DNA of 64,000 nt, taken from positions 3,042,501-3,106,500 of the forward strand of contig NZ_CP065915.1 of assembly GCF_016134045.1 (NCBI RefSeq). The letters are read 5' to 3'. Shown in pieces: positions 39,964-52,897 of this stretch. Source of the DNA: Pelagovum pacificum (lineage in GTDB: Bacteria > Pseudomonadota > Alphaproteobacteria > Rhodobacterales > Rhodobacteraceae). How positions within the stretch are numbered: the stretch's first letter is position 1; each line of letters starts with the position of its first letter. A model generated the notes under the pieces. It was given only the letters and a program-made list of their open reading frames with translations. It was not told the DNA's origin and made no database searches. The position numbers and the translations under genes are program-made.

Positions 39964-40100
39964 GGGTGCGCATCGAGCGCGCACCCTACCTGGGGCGTCC
40001 GATCATGCCGCGCGCGGGCCTCTCAGGTGCGCATCAAGCGCGCACCCTACCGTTCACGCAGTTCGTCCGGACCCGTAGGGTGCGCGCTCGATGCGCACCC
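39964..40100. repeat. REP-like hairpin cluster 1 (three copies)
   Basis: Three copies of one palindromic unit. The arms GGGTGCGC and GCGCACCC (seven to eight bp) enclose a seven-base loop and are flanked on one side by CTAC(G). Copies lie at 39964-39986 and 40026-40046 (plus orientation, loops ATCGAGC and ATCAAGC) and 40078-40100 (opposite orientation, loop GCTCGAT). They fill the gap between the convergent ends of the SDR gene and nrdJ. The same unit recurs at 62.5 kb. Confidence 0.9.
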
Positions 40101-40129
40101 CGCTCAACGGTCATTCCGAAGGCACCCCT

Positions 40130-42418
40130 CTACCCGCACTTCGAGTACCCGCAGTTCGCGCAGGTCATGCAACCTTCGACCATCCGGAGGTCGTAGCTGC
40201 CGCAGGACGAGCAGGATTTCTTCGGACGGCTGTCCATCTGCACCACTTGCGCCTGCGGGTCGGTCTTCAGGCCCGACCCCTCACCGTCTAGGAAGCCGAT
40301 GGCGACGAGGTGGGTCTCGATCACGCCACCGATCGCGGCGAGCATCGAGGGGATGTACTTGCCCTTGATCCAGGCCCCGCCGCGCGGATCGAACACCGCC
40401 TTCAGCTCTTCGACGACGAAGGACACGTCACCGCCGCGGCGGAAGACGGCGGAGATCATCCGCGTCAGCGCCACCGTCCAGGCAAAATGCTCCATGTTCT
40501 TGGAGTTGATGAAAATCTCGAACGGGCGCCGCTGGCCGTTCATCAGCAGATCGTTGATCGTGATGTAGATCGCGTGCTCGCTGTCGGGCCACTTCAGCTT
40601 GTAGGTGTTCCCCTCGAGCGTCTGCGGCCGGTCGAGCGGTTCGGACATGTAGACGACCTCGGCGCCCTCGCCGGTCTCCTCGACGAGGACCGGTTGCTCG
40701 GCCGGGGTGCTCTCGGGCTTTTCGGACACGGAGAGGACGGACCCGGTGACATCGTTCGGACGGTATGTCGTGCAACCTTTGCAGCCGGTCTCGTAGGCTT
40801 CCATGTAGACGTCCTTGAAGGCGTCGAAGTCGATGTCGGCGGGCACGTTGATCGTCTTGGAGATCGAGCTGTCGACCCACTTCTGCGCCGCGGCCTGCAT
40901 CCGGACGTGGTCCATCGGCGCAAGCGTCTGCGCGTTGACGAAATGCTCGGGCAGGTCCGCATCCTCGCCGTATTTCTCGCGGTAGAGCTGGAGCGCGTAA
41001 TCCACGACTTCCTCTTCCGTGCGCGAGCCGTCCTTCTGCAGCACCTTGCGGCTGTAGGCGAAGGCGAACACGGGCTCGATCCCGGAGGAGACGTTGCCGG
41101 CATAGAGAGAGATCGTGCCGGTCGGCGCGACGGAGGTCAGCAGCGCGTTGCGGATGCCCTTCTCGGCGATGGCGGCGCGGACGTCCTCGTCCATCTGCTG
41201 CATCGTCCCGGAGGCGAGGTAGGGCTCCGCGTCGAACAGCGGGAAGGCCCCCTTCTCGTCCGCGAGGTCGGCGGAGGCGAGGTAGGCGGAGCGCGCGATG
41301 CGCTTCATCCAGGCCTCGGTGACCGTGGCGGCCTCTTCCGAGCCGTAGCGCTCGCCCACCATGAGCAGCGCGTCGGCAAGACCGGTCACGCCGAGACCGA
41401 TCCGGCGCTTGGCGGCGGCTTCGGCGGCCTGTTCGGGCAGCGGGAAGCGCGAGGCGTCGACCACGTTGTCCATCATCCGCACGGCGGTCGCGACGAGGTC
41501 GTCGAGCGCCTCTTCATCCAGCTTCGCACCGGCCTCGAACGGTTCGGCCACAAGACGGGCGAAGTTGATGGAGCCGAGCAGGCACGCGCCGTAGGGCGGC
41601 AGGGGCTGCTCGCCGCAGGGATTGGTCGCCGCGATGGTCTCGCAATAGGCGAGGTTGTTCATCTCGTTGATGCGGTCGATGAAGATCACGCCCGGCTCGG
41701 CGTAGTCGTAGGTGCTCTTCATGATCCGGTTCCAGAGGTCCCGGGCCTCGACGGTCTTGTAGACCTTGTCGCCGAAGGTCAGCTCCCACGGGCCGTCGGC
41801 CTTCACCGCTTCCATGAAGGCGTCCGACACCAGAACGGACATGTTGAACATTCGCAGGCGGGCGGGATCGCTCTTGGCCTCGATGAACTGTTCCACGTCG
41901 GGGTGGTCGCAGCGCATCGTCGCCATCATCGCACCGCGGCGCGAGCCGGCGGACATGATGGTACGGCACATCGCGTCCCAGACATCCATGAAGGAGAGCG
42001 GGCCGGAGGCGTCCGCCGCAACGCCATGGACGATCGCGCCGCGCGGGCGGATGGTGGAGAAGTCGTAGCCGATCCCGCCACCCTGCTGCATCGTCAGCGC
42101 GGCTTCCTTCAGCATGTCGAAGATGCCGGCCATCGTGTCCGGAATGGTGCCCATGACGAAGCAGTTGAACAGCGTCACGCTGCGGTCCGTGCCGGCGCCG
42201 GCGGTGATCCGCCCGGCGGGCAGGAAGCGGAAATCCTCAAGCGCGCCGTAGAACTTCTTCTCCCACTTCGCGGGCTCGGCCTCCACCTCGGCGAGCGACT
42301 GCGCGATACGGCGCCAAGTCGATTCGACGGTCTCGTCGAGCGCCGTGCCGTCCGCCTGCTTCAGCCGGTACTTCATGTCCCAGATCTGTTCGGCAATGGG
42401 CGCGGCGAAGCGAGTCAT
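40130..42418 (-). CDS. nrdJ: Adenosylcobalamin-dependent ribonucleotide reductase (class II)
   Basis: Makes deoxyribonucleotides with B12 as radical source, so it works with or without oxygen. The 762-residue protein has the N-terminal active-site cysteine in FNCFVMGTIPD, the radical-site motif NPCGEQPLPPYGACLLGS, the second substrate segment SVAPTGTISLYAG and a C-terminal Cys-rich tail (SCSSCGSY, then CMTCANCGYSKCG) used for re-reduction. I see no cobalamin riboswitch in the 102-base leader; a DnaA-like site lies there instead. Confidence 0.97.
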   Translation of the reverse strand: MTRFAAPIAEQIWDMKYRLKQADGTALDETVESTWRRIAQSLAEVEAEPAKWEKKFYGALEDFRFLPAGRITAGAGTDRSVTLFNCFVMGTIPDTMAGIFDMLKEAALTMQQGGGIGYDFSTIRPRGAIVHGVAADASGPLSFMDVWDAMCRTIMSAGSRRGAMMATMRCDHPDVEQFIEAKSDPARLRMFNMSVLVSDAFMEAVKADGPWELTFGDKVYKTVEARDLWNRIMKSTYDYAEPGVIFIDRINEMNNLAYCETIAATNPCGEQPLPPYGACLLGSINFARLVAEPFEAGAKLDEEALDDLVATAVRMMDNVVDASRFPLPEQAAEAAAKRRIGLGVTGLADALLMVGERYGSEEAATVTEAWMKRIARSAYLASADLADEKGAFPLFDAEPYLASGTMQQMDEDVRAAIAEKGIRNALLTSVAPTGTISLYAGNVSSGIEPVFAFAYSRKVLQKDGSRTEEEVVDYALQLYREKYGEDADLPEHFVNAQTLAPMDHVRMQAAAQKWVDSSISKTINVPADIDFDAFKDVYMEAYETGCKGCTTYRPNDVTGSVLSVSEKPESTPAEQPVLVEETGEGAEVVYMSEPLDRPQTLEGNTYKLKWPDSEHAIYITINDLLMNGQRRPFEIFINSKNMEHFAWTVALTRMISAVFRRGGDVSFVVEELKAVFDPRGGAWIKGKYIPSMLAAIGGVIETHLVAIGFLDGEGSGLKTDPQAQVVQMDSRPKKSCSSCGSYDLRMVEGCMTCANCGYSKCG

Positions 42419-42479
42419 GGGAGGTCCTTTCGGAAAGGTGAGGGGGAAACCCTAGCAGAATCGGGGTGGGAAATCTAAC

Positions 42480-42499
42480 TTATCCACTACATCTGGGGT
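42480..42499. promoter_or_regulatory. Candidate DnaA box overlapping an NrdR-box-like sequence
   Basis: TTATCCACT at 42480-42488 differs from the DnaA consensus TTATCCACA only at the last base. It overlaps CCACTACATCTGGGGT (42484-42499), which agrees at about 11 of 16 positions with the NrdR-box consensus acaCwAtATaTwGtgt. Both lie 60-80 bases upstream of nrdJ in the divergent region with the DUF1489 gene. This is by-eye matching to remembered consensus sequences. Confidence 0.3.
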
Positions 42500-42520
42500 G
42501 CGAAAGAAGAAAGCGGACGA

Positions 42521-42952
42521 TTGACCCACACACTCAACCTGCAAAAACTGTCAGTCGGCACGGAGAGCCCGCAAGAGCTCGGCGCGTGGCAGGAAACCCG
42601 CGCCGCCCGGACGTCCGATGGCCTGCCGCGCCACGTGACACGCATGTGGCCCAAGCGCGAGGCGGAACTGCTCGACGGCGGGTCGATCTATTGGGTCATC
42701 AAGGGGCTGGTGCTGTGCCGGCAACGTATCGTGCGGCTGGACGAGGTCGACCGGGGCGACGGAATCCGGCGCTGCGGGATCGTGCTCGAGCCGGGGCTGA
42801 TCGACGTGACGCCCACCCCGCGCCGCGCCTTCCAGGGCTGGCGGTACCTGAAGACCGAGGACGCGCCGCGCGACCTTCCCGCCAGCCGCGAGGGTGAGAC
42901 CGGCCTTCCGGCAGAACTGTCCGCCGCCCTTGCCGAGATCGGAGTGCTGTGA
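42521..42952 (+). CDS. DUF1489 family protein
   Basis: A 143-residue protein of DUF1489, an uncharacterised alphaproteobacterial family. Typical are the opening T-L-N-L-Q-K-L-S-V-G-T-E-S, HVTRMWPKREAELLDGGSIYWVIKG and RAFQGWRYLK. The start appears to be TTG at 42521, because the family opening follows directly and no ATG or GTG fits; the ribosome site is weak. It shares GTGA with the next gene. Confidence 0.78.
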   Translation: MTHTLNLQKLSVGTESPQELGAWQETRAARTSDGLPRHVTRMWPKREAELLDGGSIYWVIKGLVLCRQRIVRLDEVDRGDGIRRCGIVLEPGLIDVTPTPRRAFQGWRYLKTEDAPRDLPASREGETGLPAELSAALAEIGVL

Positions 42953-43593
42953 GGGCGACCGGCCTCGCCCTGCTGGCGCTGGCCGGCGGGACGCCCGCCT
43001 CCGCCGCCTGCATCTGCCTGACCTGCGCGTTCGGGGCCGATCAGATGTATCGCATCGCCTCGACCTCCATGCTGCCGACGCTCGAGCCGGGGAGCTGCGA
43101 GACCTTCAAGACGTGGGACCGGTTCACGGATGGTCCGAACCGAGGCGACATCGTCGTCTTCCGGCGCGGAGAGACCGGCCCGGCCTTTGTCTTCCGCGTG
43201 ATCGGGCTTGGCGGCGACCGCGTGCAGATGCGCGATGGCGTGGTGTGGGTGAACGGCGACGCCTTGGCGCAAGTGGCGACCGGGCGGATGGTTCGAGTGG
43301 ACGGCGACGGTCACTGCCCCCTGCCCGGAACGGCCAGCGGCCCGGACTGTGTCGCGAGCGAACTGACGGAGACCCTGCCCGGCGGCGAAAGCTACCGGGT
43401 GCTCGATTTCCGCGAGGGGACAGGGGATGACACCGCAGAGATCGAGGTGCCGCCCGATCACCTGTTCCTGCTCGGCGACAACCGGGACAATGCGGCGGAC
43501 AGCCGGATCGGCGCGACGGCCGGCGGGCCGGGTCTTGTGCCGGTGCGGTCCGTTCTTGCCGTCCGCGCGCTTGATCGCGACGCGGCGGAGTGA
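42949..43593 (+). CDS. Signal peptidase I-like (S26) protein lacking the catalytic lysine
   Basis: A 214-residue secreted homologue of signal peptidase I with its own signal peptide (LALLALAGGTPASA). The nucleophile region is kept (S40 in IASTSMLPTLEPG), as are RGDIVVFRRG and the late box GDNRDNAADSR. In the catalytic lysine region, FVFRVIGLGGD aligns with the E. coli segment Y-I-K-R-A-V-G-L-P-G-D, placing Phe82 where Lys145 should be. It may be inactive or have shifted chemistry. The GTG start overlaps the stop of the DUF1489 gene. It is clearly not the housekeeping lepB. Confidence 0.78.
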   Translation: MRATGLALLALAGGTPASAACICLTCAFGADQMYRIASTSMLPTLEPGSCETFKTWDRFTDGPNRGDIVVFRRGETGPAFVFRVIGLGGDRVQMRDGVVWVNGDALAQVATGRMVRVDGDGHCPLPGTASGPDCVASELTETLPGGESYRVLDFREGTGDDTAEIEVPPDHLFLLGDNRDNAADSRIGATAGGPGLVPVRSVLAVRALDRDAAE

Positions 43594-43841
43594 CGGATCC
43601 GTGGGGTCGCGGGTCGCGTCGAGTTAACTAACGCGGGCTCATCCACGGCGGGCCAATCTGCACCGCTGCGACGTTGTTTGCCTGTCTCGCGCAAGCCTAC
43701 CAGACGAGATCCGAACACCTCGCCTCCCCGGCCCGACCTGTCGTCAGCATTTCTCAACCGACTCACCTCAGGGTGGCGGGTGGTAGGGAGGGGGACTCTC
43801 GGGCGCCGCGCGTTAATCGTGCAGCAACCTTTACAACCCTC

Positions 43842-44534
43842 TCAGACGTCGAGCCGGTTGCAGAAGGCCTTGTAGGTCGCGCGGTCCTCGTCGCTCCACT
43901 CCGCGTTGCGCGATTTGAAGAGCCGCGCCTGGCTCGAGTGGATCAGACCGTCGGACAGGATCTTCAGACCGTTGGCGCGCAGCGTCTCGCCCGTCGAGGT
44001 TATGTCGGAGATCGCCTCCGCCGTCTCGTTCTTCACCGTGCCTTCCGTCGCGCCCTGGCTGTCGACAAGCGCGTAATCGGCAACGCCGTGATCGCGCAGG
44101 AATTCCCGCGTCAGACGGTGGTACTTCGTCGCGATGCGGAGCCGGTGGCCGTGGGTTCGCCGGAACTGCGCCGCGGCGGCATCGAGATCGTCGAGCGTAT
44201 CGACATCGACCCATCCCTGCGGCACCGCGATGACGAGGTCCGCCCCGCCAAAGCCGAGGTCGGACAGTTCGTTCACCTGCAGGTCCCAGTTCGCCAGCCG
44301 TTCGCGCACAACGTCCGAACCGGTGACGCCGAGGTGGATGCGGCCCTGCCCCAGCTCACGCGGGATCTCCCCGGCGGAGAGCAGCACCATCTCGATCCCG
44401 TCGATCCCTTCGACGGTGGCGGAATATTCGCGCTCGCTCTCGGCCTTGCGCATCGTGATGCCACGCGCCGCGAACCAGTCGAAGGTCTTGTCCATGAGAC
44501 GGCCCTTGGAGGGCACACCGAGTTTCAACGTCAT
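43842..44534 (-). CDS. hisG: ATP phosphoribosyltransferase catalytic subunit (short form)
   Basis: First enzyme of histidine synthesis, joining ATP and PRPP. The 230-residue length is that of the short HisG, which lacks the C-terminal regulatory domain and needs HisZ. GVPSKGRLMDKT opens the protein, with GVTGSDVV and the PRPP-binding segment E-A-I-S-D-I-T-S-T-G-E-T-L following. Its ATG overlaps the stop of hisZ (ATGA at 44534-44531), so the two partner subunits are coupled. The roughly 250 bases downstream, up to 43593, hold no clear feature. Confidence 0.96.
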   Translation of the reverse strand: MTLKLGVPSKGRLMDKTFDWFAARGITMRKAESEREYSATVEGIDGIEMVLLSAGEIPRELGQGRIHLGVTGSDVVRERLANWDLQVNELSDLGFGGADLVIAVPQGWVDVDTLDDLDAAAAQFRRTHGHRLRIATKYHRLTREFLRDHGVADYALVDSQGATEGTVKNETAEAISDITSTGETLRANGLKILSDGLIHSSQARLFKSRNAEWSDEDRATYKAFCNRLDV

Positions 44535-45622
44535 GCCGCCTCTCCCGCCGAGAGCAGGATGCCGGGGCGGATCACGCCGCCGACCGCCGGGATGCCCCGC
44601 CCACGCCCCAGCACCTTGGTCAGCGCATCGTAGCGCCCGCCGGTCGCGACGGGCGGCAGATCGGGCCGGTCGGCGATGGTGAAGCCGAAGACGAACCCGT
44701 CGTAATATTCCATCGAGGTGCGGCCGTAGCTGGCCTCGAACTGCAGTTCCTCGACGTCGATGCCACGGTCCGACAACCGGTCGAGCCGTTTCGCCATCTG
44801 CCGCACCGCCGGCTCGAGTGTCGGCAGGTCGATGGCGATGTCGCGGAGCGCGGCGAGCACGTTGGGTGCGGTTTCGCGAAGCGCGAGGACCGTGTCTATC
44901 ATCTCGAGCTCGGCCCCCGAGATGTGCGGCGCGGCGGCATCTTCCCGAAGCGCCTCGATCCGCGCCTCGATCTCCGCACGGGTCCGCTTGCCGGTCATTC
45001 CCAGATCGCGCAGCGGGTCCGCCTCCGCCAGAAGCGCGGCACGGGCCTGCGGCACCGGCTGGCGCCCGCCGAACCGATCGAGCATCGCGCGGAACCGGCG
45101 GGGTCGCCAGACATGGCGCAGCAGCGCGGCCTTGCGGGCCTCGGTGGTCGAAAGCCCCCGGACGGCGGCCATCAGGATGCCGATGTCGCCGATGGCGGCC
45201 CGCAGCCGGCGCGGAGCGAGCGCCTCGGCGATCAGGGCGAAGACTTCGGCATCGGCGGCGGCGGGATCGTCCCCGCCGAACAGTTCCAGCCCGACCTGCA
45301 GGTATTCGTTCGGGCGGTCGGGATCGGTTTCCTGCCGGCGGAAGACCTCGCCCGCATAGGTGTAGCGTGCCGGCTCCGCCCCGCCGTCCATGTGCATCTG
45401 CACCACGGGCACCGTGAAGTCGGGCCGCAGCATCAGCTCGCCCCGGAGCGGGTCGTTCGTGACGTAGGCCCGGGCGCGGATATCCTCGCCGTAGAGGTCG
45501 AGCAGCGTGCCGGCGGGTTGCAGAAGCTCCGTCTCCACCGGCACGGCGCCGGCGGTGCGGAACACCCCCATCAGCCGCTCTGCGCTGTCGCGGGCGGCGC
45601 TCTTGGCGTCGGAGCGGATCAC
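44531..45622 (-). CDS. hisZ: ATP phosphoribosyltransferase regulatory subunit
   Basis: HisZ is a catalytically silent paralogue of histidyl-tRNA synthetase that completes and regulates short HisG. The 363-residue protein keeps class II motifs ([39 protein letters not shown]) and [10 protein letters not shown]. The GTG at 45622 is chosen because it forms a GTGA overlap with the hisS stop and gives the usual length; the longer frame lies inside hisS. Confidence 0.93.
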   Translation of the reverse strand: MIRSDAKSAARDSAERLMGVFRTAGAVPVETELLQPAGTLLDLYGEDIRARAYVTNDPLRGELMLRPDFTVPVVQMHMDGGAEPARYTYAGEVFRRQETDPDRPNEYLQVGLELFGGDDPAAADAEVFALIAEALAPRRLRAAIGDIGILMAAVRGLSTTEARKAALLRHVWRPRRFRAMLDRFGGRQPVPQARAALLAEADPLRDLGMTGKRTRAEIEARIEALREDAAAPHISGAELEMIDTVLALRETAPNVLAALRDIAIDLPTLEPAVRQMAKRLDRLSDRGIDVEELQFEASYGRTSMEYYDGFVFGFTIADRPDLPPVATGGRYDALTKVLGRGRGIPAVGGVIRPGILLSAGEAA

Positions 45623-47094
45623 GACCGGCTGCCCAGAATCTCGCGGACCTTGGCGACCATCTCGGTCCGCGGCACCTCGAACTGGGAGGGTCGTTCCTTC
45701 CACTCCTCGAGCGTGGCGCTCTCGGCGATCTGCGCCCCGAGGATCAGGTCCTTGATCTGCACGACGCCGTTCGCCTTCTCTTCGCCGCCTTCGATGATGG
45801 CGACGGGGGAATGCCGGCGGTCGGCGTACTTGAGCTGGTTGCCGAAGTTCTTGGGGTTGCCGAGGTAGACCTCGGCCCGGATGCCGGCGTTGCGCAGTTC
45901 GGAAACCATCGCCTGATAGTCGGCCATGCGGTCACGATCCATGACAGTGACGACGACGGGCCCCTCGGCGGAGGAAGTGACACGCCCCTTGGCCCGCAGC
46001 GCGGCGAGCAGCCGGTCGACCCCGATCGAGACGCCGGTCGCGGGCACTTCCTGCCCGGTGAAGCGCTTGACGAGGTCGTCGTAGCGCCCGCCCCCGGCGA
46101 CCGAGCCGAACTGGCGCGGGCGGCCCTTCTCATCGGTGATCTCGAAGGTCAGCTCGGCCTCGAAGACCGGGCCGGTGTAGTAGCCGAGGCCGCGCACGAC
46201 GGAGGGGTCGAGCTCGATCCGGTCCGATCCGTAGCCCTGCGCCGCCAGAAGCGCCGCGATGGTCCGCAGCTCCTCGACACCTTCGGCGCCGATGGCGGAG
46301 CCACCGACGGCGGCACTCAGGTTCTCTAGCGTCTTGTCGGCGCTGTCGGCCTTCGACGTCAGGAATGCGAGCACCGGCTCGGCCTGTTCGTCCGACAGCC
46401 CGACGCCGTCGATATATGCGCCCGAGGCGTCCAGCCGGCCCTTGCCGAGCAGTTCGCGCACACCGCGCTCTCCCACCTTGTCGAACTTGTCGATGGTGCG
46501 CAGGACGTCGGCCCGCTGAGCGTCGTCGGTGAGGCCCATCGCCTCCAGCACGCCGTTCAGGACCTTCCGGTTGTTCACCCGGATCAGGTAATCGCCGCGC
46601 GGGATGCCGACCTCTTCCAGCGTGTCCGCCAGCATCGCGCAGATCTCGGCATCCGCCGCGACGGTCGGCGCGCCGACCGTGTCGGCGTCGCATTGGTAGA
46701 ACTGCCGGAAGCGGCCCGGACCGGGCTTTTCATTCCGCCAGACCGGCCCCATCGCGTAGCGGCGGTAGGGCGTCGGCAAATCGTTGCGATACTGCGCGTA
46801 GACCCGCGCCAGCGGGGCCGTCAGGTCGTACCGCAGCGCCAGCCACGTCGCGTCCTCGTCCTCCTGCCAGGCGAAGACGCCCTCGTTCGGACGGTCCACG
46901 TCGGGGAGGAACTTGCCCAGAGCCTCCACCGTTTCGACGGCGGAGCTTTCGAGCGCATCGAACCCGTAGCGATGATAGACCCCGGCGATCTTCGACAGCA
47001 TCTCGGCACGCTCGGTGACTTCGGCGCCGAAATAGTCGCGGAACCCCTTCGGCGTCTCCGCCTTGGGGCGTGGGGTCTTCTTGGGCTTGGCCAT
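45619..47094 (-). CDS. hisS: Histidyl-tRNA synthetase
   Basis: Charges tRNA-His. The 491-residue class II synthetase has motif 1 ([10 protein letters not shown]), [15 protein letters not shown], motif 2 ([20 protein letters not shown]), the histidine-A box [13 protein letters not shown] and motif 3 near [13 protein letters not shown]. The ATG at 47094 gives [20 protein letters not shown]. It leads the coupled series hisS-hisZ-hisG. The 266 bases upstream, to slyX, show no gene I can support. Confidence 0.97.
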   Translation of the reverse strand: MAKPKKTPRPKAETPKGFRDYFGAEVTERAEMLSKIAGVYHRYGFDALESSAVETVEALGKFLPDVDRPNEGVFAWQEDEDATWLALRYDLTAPLARVYAQYRNDLPTPYRRYAMGPVWRNEKPGPGRFRQFYQCDADTVGAPTVAADAEICAMLADTLEEVGIPRGDYLIRVNNRKVLNGVLEAMGLTDDAQRADVLRTIDKFDKVGERGVRELLGKGRLDASGAYIDGVGLSDEQAEPVLAFLTSKADSADKTLENLSAAVGGSAIGAEGVEELRTIAALLAAQGYGSDRIELDPSVVRGLGYYTGPVFEAELTFEITDEKGRPRQFGSVAGGGRYDDLVKRFTGQEVPATGVSIGVDRLLAALRAKGRVTSSAEGPVVVTVMDRDRMADYQAMVSELRNAGIRAEVYLGNPKNFGNQLKYADRRHSPVAIIEGGEEKANGVVQIKDLILGAQIAESATLEEWKERPSQFEVPRTEMVAKVREILGSRS

Positions 47095-47360
47095 TGGCCC
47101 GCTCCTGCCGGTCTGTTTCGCGGCAGCATCTACCGGGCGCGGCCCCTCGGGGCAAGGCGGAGCTCGTGGTCCTCGATCAGGCAGGTGTCGCCGTTCGGGT
47201 CGAGCCTTCAGACAGCGTAGATGCCGGCGGAGACGGCCCCGCCCTCCTTGCCCGGGCCACGAGGACCAGCGCCGCTCACTCCATGGCCATCGCCCGTGGT
47301 CGGCCACCCCGGATCGTCGCGCTAGCAGCAACGCTTGGCGGAGCCCGCAAAAAGGCCTAG

Positions 47361-47573
47361 ATGCCCGTCATGTCATCGAACCACGCCCTCGAAGAACGTA
47401 TCGCGCACCTCGAACGGGAGCTGTCGGACCTGTCCGATGTCGTCTCGAGGCAGGAGACCGAGATCTCGACCCTGCTGCGCCGGGTCCGGCTGTTGCTGGA
47501 GCGGGAGGCGGAGCGCGAAACGTCGGACGGCGACGGTGTGCCGCTCGCCGATCAGAAGCCGCCGCACTGGTGA
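47361..47573 (+). CDS. slyX: SlyX-like protein
   Basis: A 70-residue coiled-coil protein matching the small SlyX family: [20 protein letters not shown] forms the helix and the end ADQKPPHW is the family's hallmark P-P-H-Y/W tail. The function is unknown. The start could be 47361 or the ATG at 47370. Confidence 0.85.
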   Translation: MPVMSSNHALEERIAHLERELSDLSDVVSRQETEISTLLRRVRLLLEREAERETSDGDGVPLADQKPPHW

Positions 47574-47583
47574 CGGCCGCGGC

Positions 47584-48432
47584 CTAGTCGCGCGTGGTGA
47601 TCGCTGCGACCGCACCGTCGTGCAGAAGGATCTCGGCCCAGCGCTCTCCGCCGCCGAAGCTCTGGTAGGCGCTCAGAAAGATCGTATCGCGTGCAAGCCG
47701 GTCGATCCGCTGGCCGCAGGACTGACCGGTCCGGACGCCGCAGACATCGTTCTTGATCCGCTCGTAGGCCTGATCGGTCGCGGTGTTGCTGCGCTGGCCG
47801 CGCTCGGCCTGGTAGCGGACGACCTCGTAGGTGCCGACATCGCCGGACAGGACCAGACCGGCGCTGATGGTGCGGGCGCAGCCGTCGGAGAAACCGGTGA
47901 TGTAGTGCGGGCGCGGTGCGGTCGAATTGGGGATCGTGTCGAACACCTCGAAGCCGGAGCCGGCAGCGACGCGCGTCCCGTACCCGTTGCGCGGACGGTC
48001 GCAGACGCGGGCAATCTGGCCGAAACCGACTACGGTGCCGGGCGCCACATCGGTCGAGTCCGGTCCGGTCGCCGGGGCCGGCGTGCCACCGCCGCCGAAC
48101 AGCGCGCCAAGGCCGCCGCCACGGCGGGCGGGTTCGGGATCGGTGGTCATCGCGGCATCGGTCGGCCCGCTCTGGCGGTCGGCACCGAAGATGGCGAGCA
48201 GGCCGCGCGGCGGTGCGTCGCCGCTGGAGGCGCGCGCCTCGGCCACGGCAGCGGCTTCGAGCTCTCCCCCGGCGGCACCGGCGTCCGACAGCAACGGGGA
48301 CTCTTCACCGGACGAGGCGAGGCTCGGTCCGCCGACCCCGCCATCCACGTCGCTCAACCGGTCCACGTTGCGCAGCGGATCGCCGCAGGATGCCAGCAAA
48401 AGGCCGGCTGCCGCCAGAATGAAAAGTCTCAT
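47584..48432 (-). CDS. Putative lipoprotein of unknown function
   Basis: A 282-residue protein beginning MRLFILAAAGLLLASCGD, with a lipobox (L-L-A-S-C) that places the lipidated cysteine at residue 16. A low-complexity Ala/Gly/Ser/Pro region runs to about residue 130. The globular C-terminal half contains VVGFGQIARVCDRPRNGYG, HYITGFSDGCARTISAGL and five more cysteines. I recall similar proteins in Rhodobacterales but know no function. It lies 90 bases after dnaE on the same strand. Confidence 0.7.
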   Translation of the reverse strand: MRLFILAAAGLLLASCGDPLRNVDRLSDVDGGVGGPSLASSGEESPLLSDAGAAGGELEAAAVAEARASSGDAPPRGLLAIFGADRQSGPTDAAMTTDPEPARRGGGLGALFGGGGTPAPATGPDSTDVAPGTVVGFGQIARVCDRPRNGYGTRVAAGSGFEVFDTIPNSTAPRPHYITGFSDGCARTISAGLVLSGDVGTYEVVRYQAERGQRSNTATDQAYERIKNDVCGVRTGQSCGQRIDRLARDTIFLSAYQSFGGGERWAEILLHDGAVAAITTRD

Positions 48433-48522
48433 ATTTGTCCCGTTCGCCCCAGTTTTGTGGACGTTTCTAGCCGACGGGGTTGCAAAAGGTAAAGAAAGTT
48501 TGGGGACGAAGCGGCCTTTCGC

Positions 48523-52065
<3,543 letters not shown>

Positions 52066-52218
52066 GATATGTGGTATCGCCCGGGTCGAAAAGCACTCCT
52101 GTGAAGGCAGGTTTTCCTGACTTTACGCAAGTGTGGAATTGACGATTGATGCCCGTCCATCGGCAGAGAAATCCGGAGGCCGCCCCCTCACGGCCGGACC
52201 GGAGGAGAGAAAGACCGA

Positions 52219-52710
52219 ATGCTCGACGACGATTCGAAACGTATGTATTTCGGCGGCGAATCCTTCCAGATCAACAAGTTGATGGCGACGTCGGCTCAGA
52301 CGGCGTTTCAGATTCTCGGCAACCACGCGCTGTTCGAGAAGATGCAGTTCGGCGGCATGACGGTAGAGCCGACGGTGCTCCATCACGATTTCCGCGAAGG
52401 CGGCGTCGCCGAGACCGCCGTGCCCACCGATGCCGACACGACGATCCGCTCCGTCATCCGCTACGAGCAGATCGTCCCCGGCGCGCGCATCATCGCGACC
52501 TACAGCCTCTTTCGGAACGATACGCTTCTGTCGCTGTCGCTGGTCGACATCCGCTTTCGCGAGGTCGAGGGCGGTACCCGCGTCGACTACAACGAAAGCG
52601 TGCATTTCTACGATCCGCAGGAAAGCGGGTCGCAGCGGCGGGACATGATGCTCTACACGCTCAACGGGCTGGAAACGCTCGCCCGTAACCTGGATGCGGG
52701 ACTCGTCTGA
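52219..52710 (+). CDS. SRPBCC-fold (START/AHSA1-like) protein
   Basis: A 163-residue protein with the pattern of an SRPBCC ligand-binding domain: strand SFQINKLMATSAQTAFQIL, then YEQIVPGARIIATYSLFRND, LVDIRFREVEGGTRVDYNES and a long C-terminal helix. The ligand is unknown. A GGAGGAGAG ribosome site precedes the ATG. A seven-bp hairpin (CAAGCCC/GGGCTTG, 52767-52786) without a T tract lies downstream. Confidence 0.7.
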   Translation: MLDDDSKRMYFGGESFQINKLMATSAQTAFQILGNHALFEKMQFGGMTVEPTVLHHDFREGGVAETAVPTDADTTIRSVIRYEQIVPGARIIATYSLFRNDTLLSLSLVDIRFREVEGGTRVDYNESVHFYDPQESGSQRRDMMLYTLNGLETLARNLDAGLV

Positions 52711-52897
52711 CCGCATGGCTCCCTCAGTCTGCCGGAATTGACGGCACTGCCCGCGCAAGAGGCAGACAAGCCCGGCGCGGGGCTTGCCAATCGCCTCGCG
52801 GACCGCTTTCATCGTCCGAACAGGGGGCGCGCGCTCTACGCCGCATCGACCACGCGCCGGACCCGAGGGTGAAAGAGTAAGGCGGCAAAGGTCCTGG

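Noticed and set aside
39964..40100. CRISPR array
   Set aside because: Repeats are palindromes in both orientations with uneven spacing, only three copies per cluster and no cas genes.
42419..42520. Cobalamin riboswitch ahead of nrdJ
   Set aside because: The leader is only about 100 bases and no B12-box-like sequence or suitable hairpin set is visible.
43594..43841. Possible small gene between the signal-peptidase-like gene and hisG
   Set aside because: Frames here overlap neighbours, have no ribosome site and read as arginine- and proline-rich shadow sequence.
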